Source of the DNA: Bacteroidales bacterium
GTDB lineage: Bacteria; Bacteroidota; Bacteroidia; Bacteroidales; WCHB1-69
Length of the DNA stretch: 16,092 nucleotides
Assembly: GCA_017964755.1 (NCBI GenBank)
Contig: JAGCRI010000036.1
Location: forward strand, 1-16,092
Direction of reading: 5' to 3'
Positions 8,601 through 14,455 of the stretch are shown in pieces (the stretch's first letter is position 1; each line of letters starts with the position of its first letter). A program made the translations under genes and the position numbers. The notes below the pieces were generated by a model that searched no databases, was not told where the DNA came from, and saw only the letters and a list, made by a program, of their open reading frames with translations.

Positions 8601-9848
8601 AATGCCGTCGTGCCCGTTCAGATATGTCGGGACAAAAATGACCTTGACTTTGCGTTCGGGGGCGTTGTCAAGATTGAGTTCGTTGCATTTTCTGATAATG
8701 GGGTCGTTGTAAGGGTCATGAAGCGGGTGTGTTGCGTAGTCCCTCAGACGAGCGTTGTCGCAGTTATCATATTTCACGCCTTGTTCAATTTTGCTGGCGA
8801 GTTCCTGCCGTTGTCCGCTGAAACCTGCGGGGACGGCGATAAAGGCTACAACCTCGCGCTGTAGCTCATCGTCCTTCATATTTGCGAGCGCCTCAAGGAA
8901 AATGTCAATCCCCTTGTTTTTGAACTCATACCTGCCGCTGTTGATGACATAGAGTGCATTATCGGAGATAGGCTGTTGTAGCAGCGCTTCGGCCACGGCG
9001 TGCAGCTTGTTCCGGGCGGCCGCGCGTTTTTCTGCATAGTCGTCCCCTTGTGGCACAAAATCGTTTTCAAACCCGTTAATTGTAATAGTGTCGGCACCCT
9101 TTTCGAGGAATGATGAACATTCCTTGTTTGTGATTTCGCTGACAGTGGTGAAGGAGTCTGCAGTTTGGGCTGACAGGTATTCGAGGGAGGCTTTAGACTG
9201 CACCCCGAAGCGGTTGGCTGTGGCGGCGGGCTCGTACTGGGCGATGTTTTCATACAGAGGCAGCCCGTTGCCTGCGACGCACCTGCCGAGCACTGTCGCA
9301 TGTGTGGTGAAGACTGTGGCCACTTGCGGCACATTCTCCTTAATGTACAGAATCCCTGTACCTGTCATCCATTCATGGAACTGCGCTATTATCTTGTCGT
9401 GTGCAGTGCAGTGGAACTGGTAGAAACTTTCGATGACACGCCCTGCCGCATAGCCGAAGAGTGCCGGTTCAATGTAGTCCCATTGCCCCGATATGGAGTC
9501 AAGACGGTATTTTTCCCAGAAATGGGTCAGAATTTCGTTTTTGTTTTCAAAATATGGTGTGAAGTTGACAAGCACCACTACAGGGCTGCCGCTTATCTTC
9601 CATCGGCCAATGCGGATACGGAGCCCTTCCGCCGCTGCAACTTCCTTCCATAAGCTGTATAGGCTGTTGTCCTCTTCAAATTCTTCATTCGCGATGCCCT
9701 CCTTGGCTATATCTGGCCCGATACAAATGTAGTTGTCTTTATAACTTTCTGTGATTGTGGGTGCTTTTGTTGCGACTACGGTGTGAATGCCGCCTACTTT
9801 GTTGCATACTTCCCAACTTGTCTCAAATATATAGTCTGCTTTTCTCAT
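5604..9848 (-). CDS. Fused glycogen synthase (GT3) and alpha-glucan/glycogen phosphorylase (GT35)
   Basis: A single open frame of 1414 aa joins two glycogen enzymes. Residues 1 to about 555 match eukaryotic-type glycogen synthase (GT3): FETSWEVCNKVGG (8-20) is the N-terminal sugar-nucleotide loop, and EPWGYTPLE (438-446) gives the catalytic E-x7-E pair. From about residue 560 it matches the DUF3417 type of alpha-glucan phosphorylase (GT35). Marks are HNLWWSWNYEAR (W597, W598, W600), AYFSMEFGISNELKIFSGGLG, HLNEGHAAF, phosphate-site FARRFATYKR (1065-1074) and EASGTSGEKAIMNG with the likely pyridoxal-phosphate lysine K1169. The first half would add glucose from a nucleotide sugar to glycogen; the second would release glucose-1-phosphate. 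Both sets of key residues look intact. I chose ATG 9848, because the longer frame begins at a TTG (9887) that overlaps the -7 promoter box. The gene is monocistronic, with its own terminator. Confidence 0.93.
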   Translation of the reverse strand: MRKADYIFETSWEVCNKVGGIHTVVATKAPTITESYKDNYICIGPDIAKEGIANEEFEEDNSLYSLWKEVAAAEGLRIRIGRWKISGSPVVVLVNFTPYFENKNEILTHFWEKYRLDSISGQWDYIEPALFGYAAGRVIESFYQFHCTAHDKIIAQFHEWMTGTGILYIKENVPQVATVFTTHATVLGRCVAGNGLPLYENIAQYEPAATANRFGVQSKASLEYLSAQTADSFTTVSEITNKECSSFLEKGADTITINGFENDFVPQGDDYAEKRAAARNKLHAVAEALLQQPISDNALYVINSGRYEFKNKGIDIFLEALANMKDDELQREVVAFIAVPAGFSGQRQELASKIEQGVKYDNCDNARLRDYATHPLHDPYNDPIIRKCNELNLDNAPERKVKVIFVPTYLNGHDGIFNLNYYDFLIGFDLSVFPSYYEPWGYTPLESVAFGIPTITTSLAGFGLWARENFGGTNAQKAVWVIERTDHNDEQVYSEIVHAISYYASCSDKENSLNSEKAVEISQSALWKNLFDNYLEAYDIALSKSEERFETYKNKTSKIDLMVSKIEVSEPKWRRITFKSQLTNNLQKLYKLAHNLWWSWNYEARELFMEIAGPELWAKYNENPVHLLQFLPLDVIEKYSSNPDFMAKLETVYQKFQDYMNTPRTRPEEKVAYFSMEFGISNELKIFSGGLGMLAGDYLKEASDCNVNMIAVGLLYRCGYFTQQISPYGEQVNLYPNQSFSKLPMSPVKNEKGEFEKISIGLPGRTLYARIWRVDVGRIPLYLLDTDFRENSDEDRKTTYQLYGGDWENRLKQEFLLGIGGIRMLRKLGENPTIYHLNEGHAAFLNLERLSNIMREEHLTFSTAVEAIKASSLFTTHTPVPAGHDSFSEDMMRIYFANYPAKCNISWQTFMGLGRKNGDSNDKFSMSILACKLSQEINGVSRIHGRVSREMFQYLYDGHFSNELHISYVTNGVHYPTWAHKRWQQFHSQVFGKEFLTDQSNPDIWAKIREVDDAKIWQIKDDLRKELISEVRILLEAQMRRRNESPALIVKTLDTLRDDILTIGFARRFATYKRAHLLFSDEERLRRLLNNPEKPVQFIFAGKAHPHDKAGQDLIKRIIDFSRKPDFIGKIIFLENYDMILAKKLVSGCDVWMNTPTRPLEASGTSGEKAIMNGVLNLSVLDGWWAEGYVKGAGWAINEQITYTDNRLQDELDAATIYSLIEGEISNSFYCRNTDGIPTKWVGMMKNNFALISPHFTMKRQLDDYYGKFYHKLEARTKQLAANNYENAKNLVRWKEKMITSWGNIELVDVQYPQCEEEHTYALGKSIITTLRVRLGNLTPDDVKIEFVFAIQNDTQPLLAAKYPFHFVRTDGNTSIFECAIDAKYAGVWNCAIRIIPANPLLPHDLDFNLVKWM

Positions 9849-9873
9849 GTTTTTGTTTGGATGAATTTTTAGC

Positions 9874-9905
9874 TTGCAAAAATACAAGAAAAATGGTTAT
9901 ACTTG
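9874..9905 (+). promoter_or_regulatory. Probable promoter of the membrane protein gene
   Basis: The plus strand has TTG at 9874-9876 and TATACTTG at 9898-9905, 21 nt apart. The second differs from TAnnTTTG by one base. The spacing fits a -33/-7 pair and would start transcription around 9910, leaving a leader of about 20 nt before ATG 9933. The -33 element overlaps the -7 box of the divergent gene, so polymerase could probably not occupy both at once. Confidence 0.45.
9877..9884 (-). promoter_or_regulatory. -7 promoter box for the GT3-GT35 gene
   Basis: The minus strand reads TATTTTTG, a full match to the Bacteroidetes -7 consensus TAnnTTTG, followed by CA. It lies 28 bp before ATG 9848, giving a leader of roughly 20-25 nt. 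No good -33 TTG is seen at the expected distance. It overlaps the region used by the divergent plus-strand promoter. Confidence 0.6.
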
Positions 9906-9932
9906 CACTTTAAAAAATGTTTCATCGTGAAT

Positions 9933-11714
9933 ATGGCTGTGAAAAATAGATTGTCATTGTCAGCTTTGCTGGCGGTTGTTTCCGCAGCTTTAATTCTAAT
10001 TGTGATAAAATTCCCTTCAAATATCATTTCATGGGACGTTTTCGGCTATTATCTCTATCTGCCACAGCTTTTTATTTATAATGACTTGGGTATTAATGAT
10101 ATAGAAAATCTGAACAATATTGTCGCCACGTACCATAATACAGCTACCCTTTATCAGATATGGCAGACGGAGACAGGGGATTGGCTTATCCGTTACACTT
10201 CCGGACAGGCTGTGATGTTTGCCCCTGCCTTTTTTGTCTCACACGCGGTTGCTTTGGCTACAGATTTCCCTGCTGACGGTTTTTCCCTGCCATACCAGAT
10301 TGGGCTTCTTGCCGGCTGTTTCATCTATTTTGTGGCGGCTTTTGCGCTTTTGCGCCTCATTCTTCTTCATTTCTTCAATGACAAAATTACAGCCGTTACA
10401 ATGTCGGTTGTTTTTTTAGGGACAAATCTTTTCGCAAATACATTATTTAATATAGCAGGGGTTCATTCCCAACTTTTTTTCCTCTATGCAATAATTGTGC
10501 TTTTTACAATACGCTGGCACGAAAAGCAGACTTGGAAAAATATTCTGCCTATAGCGGTCGCGGCGGGGCTTATCATCATTACCCGCCCGACTGATGTGAT
10601 ATGTCTGCTGATTCCGTTTTTGTGGAATGTTACCGACAAATTGGGATGGAAGAACAAAGTAGAGCTTCTTCAGAAAAATTTCCCGCAATTGGTCGTTAGT
10701 GCGATAATTGTATGTGCAATAGGCTCTTTGCAGATGGTTTATTGGAAAATCTATTCGGGGCATCTGCTTATCGACAGCTACAACAATCCAGCCGAAGGCC
10801 TTGACTTTTTCTATCCACATATATTTGGAGTTCTATTTTCATTCAGGAAGGGGTGGTTTGTATATACCCCGCTTATGGTTGTTGCATTTGCCGGATTTAT
10901 TTTTGTATGGAAAGAAAAACGGAACTCTTTTTATGCTCTTTTCATTTTTATGCTGATAGACATTTATCTGGTGTCATGCTGGTCGTGCTGGTGGTATGCC
11001 GTGTCGTTCAGCCAGCGCGCTTTTGTGCCGGCATACATTGTTATGGCCGTTCCTTTAGGGTTTGTTATACGGTTTTTTGATGAAAAGCCAATGAAATTCA
11101 GACTGCCGTTCTTTTTGTTGGTTTCACTTTTGATTGTGCTTAATCTTTTTCAGACATGGCAGTACGAAAAACAGATAATAGACGGTTCAAGAATGACGAA
11201 AGCGGCTTGGGCTGCGAATTTTTTCAAGACAGATGCCGGCAGTTGCGATGACCGGCTGCTGTTGATAAAGCGGGATTTCTCAGGGATTGACGCTATGGAT
11301 AGTGCCAGAAATTACAAGGAACGGCTTGTGTTGGCTGAGAATTATGGGGAAAATGGGATTGTGACAGATTCGGAGACAAATTTCACGCCTGCAATTAAGA
11401 TTCCATATAAGAAAATAACATTGTCCGACCATGCGTGGTTGAGAATTGTATGTGAGGTAATGCCTATTGACAGTGCCGCCATTGGTGGCGGGCAGCTTGT
11501 TGTAACGTTTTATCACAATGGTAATTACAAATACCGCACATATCAATTGCCGGAGACAATTCCTGCAGGTGAGTGGAGCGAGTTTGAGGTCAGTTATCTC
11601 ACACCGGAGGTGCGTACCCCCAACGACCCGCTCTGTGTCTATTATTGGAATCAGACGGGCAAACCTCTTGCTGTCAGACGTATAGAAGTCTGGGCAAGCG
11701 AAGTTGTGAAGTGA
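9933..11714 (+). CDS. Polytopic membrane protein, GT-C glycosyltransferase-like, with extracytoplasmic C-terminal domain
   Basis: The 593-aa protein has an N-terminal membrane anchor (residues 7-27), a loop with SWDVFGYYLYLP (D35), and about ten more hydrophobic segments up to about residue 410. It ends with a soluble part of roughly 180 residues that looks beta-rich. An acidic residue just after the first membrane helix, and an RPTD motif at the end of a middle helix (near 217), are typical of GT-C enzymes of the GT39/ArnT kind. Those move a sugar or similar group from a polyprenyl carrier onto a target outside the membrane. This is inference from topology; donor and acceptor are unknown. 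The longer reading frame from TTG 9903 runs through the -7 box, so ATG 9933 is preferred; GTG 9927 remains possible. It stands alone, divergent from the glycogen gene and convergent with ddh (18 bp apart). Confidence 0.75.
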   Translation: MAVKNRLSLSALLAVVSAALILIVIKFPSNIISWDVFGYYLYLPQLFIYNDLGINDIENLNNIVATYHNTATLYQIWQTETGDWLIRYTSGQAVMFAPAFFVSHAVALATDFPADGFSLPYQIGLLAGCFIYFVAAFALLRLILLHFFNDKITAVTMSVVFLGTNLFANTLFNIAGVHSQLFFLYAIIVLFTIRWHEKQTWKNILPIAVAAGLIIITRPTDVICLLIPFLWNVTDKLGWKNKVELLQKNFPQLVVSAIIVCAIGSLQMVYWKIYSGHLLIDSYNNPAEGLDFFYPHIFGVLFSFRKGWFVYTPLMVVAFAGFIFVWKEKRNSFYALFIFMLIDIYLVSCWSCWWYAVSFSQRAFVPAYIVMAVPLGFVIRFFDEKPMKFRLPFFLLVSLLIVLNLFQTWQYEKQIIDGSRMTKAAWAANFFKTDAGSCDDRLLLIKRDFSGIDAMDSARNYKERLVLAENYGENGIVTDSETNFTPAIKIPYKKITLSDHAWLRIVCEVMPIDSAAIGGGQLVVTFYHNGNYKYRTYQLPETIPAGEWSEFEVSYLTPEVRTPNDPLCVYYWNQTGKPLAVRRIEVWASEVVK

Positions 11715-11732
11715 TTTTTTGCAGCCTAATTG

Positions 11733-12593
11733 CTATACCAAAGTGCGGATAAGTTCTTCTGTGTCACCGTTTAACAGGTAGATAGGCGGAATTTCAATCA
11801 TGGTGAAGACGCCGTATTTCTGCTCGTTTTTCATGCGGGCGGCGGCGCGGGCTGTGGCAACGAGTACCTGACCTGTCAGCGCGGGGTTGTCAATCGACAT
11901 ATTGAACTCGAAACGCTGGTTGTGGGTGGCTCCGCTGACACCGTATCTGAGCATGTTCACGCCGTGTCCGACATTGTCAAGCGCTTTCACTGACGGCACT
12001 TGCATGACGTGCGTCTCATCATTCTTGAAGTAGGCGTCTGTGAGGATGGCTTTTTCCACGGTCGCGAAGTCGGCGCCGGGTTCCAATTCCACATACACCA
12101 TTCTTCTGTGTATGCCTGTGCCGAGCGGGATGGTCATGGAGAGTGCGTCTTTAACACCTTTTATCGCTCTGACTGCCACCGTGTGCCCCATGCTGCGCCC
12201 CGGGCCGAAGTTTGTGTAGGTGAGCCCTTCCGGAGCCATTGCCAAAAGTATCGCCCTGACCATAGAGTCAGTACCCGGATCCCAGCCTGCTGAAATGACG
12301 CTCACCGCATTGTGCTCGCGTGCAACAGGCATAAGTTTTCTCCTCAAATCAGGGACTTGCGTGTGAATGTCAAAGCTGTCAACGGTGGAAATCCCCTTTT
12401 CGAGCATCCGTTCTGCGTATGCCGGCACATCACGTGACGGAACGCATAGTGCCGCTATGTCTGCCTCTATGCTGTCAAGAGTATCGTTATGGTGAAAAAT
12501 TCCGGCAAGTTCCATGTCTGCCGATGCAGCAACAGCTTGCTCCACAGCACGTCCTATATGTCCGTATCCTATAATTGCAATTCTCGTTTTCAT
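11733..12593 (-). CDS. ddh: meso-Diaminopimelate D-dehydrogenase
   Basis: Ddh makes meso-diaminopimelate in one step by reductive amination of tetrahydrodipicolinate with NADPH and ammonia. This feeds lysine and peptidoglycan synthesis in the cytoplasm. The 286-aa protein begins with a Rossmann nucleotide loop (GYGHIG, 9-14). It then carries family blocks VDSFDIHT, SVISAGWDPGTDSM, TNFGPGRSMGHTVAV, MTIPLGTGIHRRMVYVEL, NDETHVMQVPSV and the C-terminal NPALTGQVLVATARA. Family members are usually about 295-325 aa. The shortfall is near residues 34-45, just after the second beta strand, where relatives usually carry basic residues contacting the NADP 2'-phosphate; here I see FHHND (H34, H35). The start ATG 12593 places the Rossmann motif normally. 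It is a single gene with its own -7 box upstream. Confidence 0.93.
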   Translation of the reverse strand: MKTRIAIIGYGHIGRAVEQAVAASADMELAGIFHHNDTLDSIEADIAALCVPSRDVPAYAERMLEKGISTVDSFDIHTQVPDLRRKLMPVAREHNAVSVISAGWDPGTDSMVRAILLAMAPEGLTYTNFGPGRSMGHTVAVRAIKGVKDALSMTIPLGTGIHRRMVYVELEPGADFATVEKAILTDAYFKNDETHVMQVPSVKALDNVGHGVNMLRYGVSGATHNQRFEFNMSIDNPALTGQVLVATARAAARMKNEQKYGVFTMIEIPPIYLLNGDTEELIRTLV

Positions 12594-12649
12594 AGTTTTT
12601 TACAATTTTATTTTACAGTTATTATTTTTTTAAAAATGAATTTAGGTTG

Positions 12650-12657
12650 CAAAAATA
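12650..12657 (-). promoter_or_regulatory. -7 promoter box for ddh
   Basis: The minus strand reads TATTTTTG followed by CA, a full match to TAnnTTTG, 56 bp before the ddh ATG. A leader of roughly 50 nt would follow. No TTG is found at the usual -33 distance. Confidence 0.5.
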
Positions 12658-12743
12658 ATATTTTTGTAGATTGATTGATAATTTTCAAGATTTTATGTTT
12701 TTGTTTAGGTCAAAAAACATTCTTAATAAATGTTAACCTTTAT

Positions 12744-12771
12744 TTTGATAGGGGGAATTTTTGTATTTTTG
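12744..12771 (+). promoter_or_regulatory. Promoter of efp and the lpxD-like gene
   Basis: TATTTTTG at 12764-12771 fully matches the Bacteroidetes -7 box and is followed by CA. TTTG at 12744-12747 could be the -33 element, with a slightly short gap of 16 nt. The box ends 34 bp before ATG 12806, so the leader should be about 25-30 nt. The rest of the 212-bp gap from 12594 is very AT-rich and holds nothing else I can name. Confidence 0.65.
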
Positions 12772-12805
12772 CACTCAAATTGAAAATTAACAAAACTATA
12801 GAATT

Positions 12806-13372
12806 ATGGCAACAACTGCTGATTTTAAAAACGGATTGTGTATAGTTCATAATGGCGAATTGTGGACGATTGTGGAGTTCCAACATGTAAAACCGGGAAA
12901 AGGAAATACGTTTGTTCGTACGAAATTGAAACATATCAAGAGCGGCAGAGTACTCGAAAACCGTTTCGATGCCGGTGTGAAGATAGAGTTGGCGCGTGTG
13001 GAACGCCGTCCGTACCAGTTCCTCTATAAGGAAGGTGACACCACATACAATTTCATGCATGTGGAAACATTCGAACAGCTGGCTATTGAAGAAAGCATGA
13101 TCAACAATCCGGGTTTGCTGAAGGAAGGCCAAACCGTGGAGATTATGTATCATGCAGACACTGACACTCCGCTGACATGTGAGCTCCCGCCGTTTGTTGA
13201 TTTGCAGGTTACTTATACTGAACCCGGTGTCAAGGGCGATACCGCTACAAATACGCTGAAGCGCGCAACCGTTGAGACTGGTGCCGAGGTTTTTGTGCCA
13301 CTCTTTATTGAATCGGGCGAAATAATCAAGGTTGATACCCGTACAAACAAATACGCTGAGAGAGTCAAGTAG
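12806..13372 (+). CDS. efp: Translation elongation factor P
   Basis: EF-P binds stalled ribosomes between the P and E sites and speeds peptide bonds at runs of proline. The 188-aa length is exactly as expected. Domain I (about 1-65) carries the tip loop HVKPGKGNTF with K32 at the place of E. coli K34, the residue that is modified in many bacteria. Domains II and III follow, with the family blocks VERRPYQFLYKEGDTTYNFM and the C-terminal GAEVFVPLFIESGEIIKVDT signature. No EpmA/EpmB or rhamnosyltransferase (EarP) gene is in the window, so the modification state of K32 is unknown. It is the first gene of a two-gene unit, 27 bp before the lpxD-like gene, with a clear promoter upstream. Confidence 0.98.
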   Translation: MATTADFKNGLCIVHNGELWTIVEFQHVKPGKGNTFVRTKLKHIKSGRVLENRFDAGVKIELARVERRPYQFLYKEGDTTYNFMHVETFEQLAIEESMINNPGLLKEGQTVEIMYHADTDTPLTCELPPFVDLQVTYTEPGVKGDTATNTLKRATVETGAEVFVPLFIESGEIIKVDTRTNKYAERVK

Positions 13373-13399
13373 TTTTTTACTGTATAAACCATTATTTAA

Positions 13400-14374
13400 A
13401 TGAGATTCGAGAAAGCACTGACTATAGATGAAGTGCTTGGCATTATAGGCCACGATGTCAAGATTATTGGCAATCCCGATAACAAGGTTACCGGAATCAA
13501 TGAGATACATTCCGTTGAGGCGGGAAATCTCTCTTTTGTTGATTCGCCGAAGTATTATGAGCGTGTGGTGAACAGTGCGGCTGGCACAATCCTTATCAAC
13601 AGGGAATACAGTTGCCCTGAAGGTAAAACGCTTATAGTTACAGAAGACCCGTTCAAAGATTATGTCCGTATAGTCAAGCATTTCACATCGTTCACACCGC
13701 AGAATGTGCCGGTGAATCCAACGGCTGTGATAGGCGAGGGCACTGTGGTGCAGCCTTGCTCCTTCATCGGTGAGAATGTTGTTATTGGCAAAAACTGCAT
13801 TATACATTCAAATGTGAGCATATACGCTAACTGCGTCATCGGCGACAACGTGATTATCCACTCTGGAAGTGTCATCGGCGCAGATGCCTTCTATTTCCAA
13901 AAGCGTAGCAACGGCTGGAACAAGCTCGAAACATGCGGGCGCGTTATTATCGGCAATGACGTGGAAATCGGTTGCAGCGTCACAATCGACAAGGGCGTTT
14001 CTGGCGACACCTATATCGGGGACGGCACCAAATTTGATAACCAGACCCAAGTTGGCCACGATACCCATATTGGAAAACGCTGCCTCATCGGTGCTCAGTC
14101 CGCTATTGCCGGCTGCTCGTTTATTGATGATGATTGTATGCTCTGGGCAGGTGTTTATGTGAACAAGGATCTCTATGTGGCTAAGGGTACAACATTGTTG
14201 GCACTTTCTGCTATTGACAAGAGCGTGAAAGAGGAAAATACAGTACTTTTCGGTGCTCCGGCTTACGAAGCGCGCAAGAAATGGAAGGAAATGGCTTGCT
14301 CACGTATGCTGCCCGAACTTATGGAAGAGTTCCGCGCCCTTCAGAAAGATGTCGAAGCCCTGAAGAGCAAATGA
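13400..14374 (+). CDS. LpxD-like UDP-3-O-acylglucosamine N-acyltransferase family protein
   Basis: The 324-aa protein has the LpxD layout. An N-terminal uridine-binding domain (about 1-100, with LSFVDSPKYYERVVNSAAGTILI) is followed by a left-handed beta helix of hexapeptide repeats (about 105-280) and a helical tail ending in EALKSK. The catalytic histidine block is present as QVGHD (H220), as is GRVIIGNDVEIG. Canonical LpxD enzymes have a second conserved site reading NGH in the next coils; here the aligned place reads VNKD (N255, K256). LpxD adds a 3-hydroxyacyl chain to UDP-glucosamine in lipid A synthesis. The family call is firm, but whether this is the main LpxD or a second paralogue is open. 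From memory, flavobacteria place such a paralogue directly after efp. It follows efp by 27 bp and is closed by a terminator, so the two form an operon. Confidence 0.85.
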   Translation: MRFEKALTIDEVLGIIGHDVKIIGNPDNKVTGINEIHSVEAGNLSFVDSPKYYERVVNSAAGTILINREYSCPEGKTLIVTEDPFKDYVRIVKHFTSFTPQNVPVNPTAVIGEGTVVQPCSFIGENVVIGKNCIIHSNVSIYANCVIGDNVIIHSGSVIGADAFYFQKRSNGWNKLETCGRVIIGNDVEIGCSVTIDKGVSGDTYIGDGTKFDNQTQVGHDTHIGKRCLIGAQSAIAGCSFIDDDCMLWAGVYVNKDLYVAKGTTLLALSAIDKSVKEENTVLFGAPAYEARKKWKEMACSRMLPELMEEFRALQKDVEALKSK

Positions 14375-14410
14375 TTTTTGTCAAATTGTTTTGATAGTTT
14401 ATTATAAAAA

Positions 14411-14436
14411 TTCCCTCCCCGTGAGGGAGATTTTTT
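14411..14436 (+). terminator. Intrinsic terminator after the lpxD-like gene
   Basis: TCCCTC (14412-14417), a 5-nt loop, and GAGGGA (14423-14428) form a six-pair GC-rich stem. Six T follow at 14431-14436. An alternative register (CTCCC with GGGAG) gives a similar hairpin. It lies about 37 nt after the stop codon at 14374 and ends 20 nt before the next start, so the peptidase gene must rely on read-through or on a promoter I could not identify. Confidence 0.78.
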
Positions 14437-14455
14437 CTGAAAACATTTCTATCGT

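Noticed and set aside
5604..9848. Idea that the synthase-phosphorylase fusion is an assembly or frameshift artefact joining two genes
   Set aside because: The frame is open throughout, the linker near residues 545-565 reads as normal coding sequence, and no stop or start signals lie between the domains.
11715..11732. Possible shared terminator between the converging membrane protein gene and ddh
   Set aside because: The 18-bp gap and its flanks have a T run after the stop codon, but I could only find a 3-bp stem, too weak to call.
12740..13807. A 355-codon minus-strand reading frame across efp and the start of the lpxD-like gene
   Set aside because: It runs through the efp promoter and lies fully antisense to efp, whose protein is strongly conserved. 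No known family is visible in its translation.
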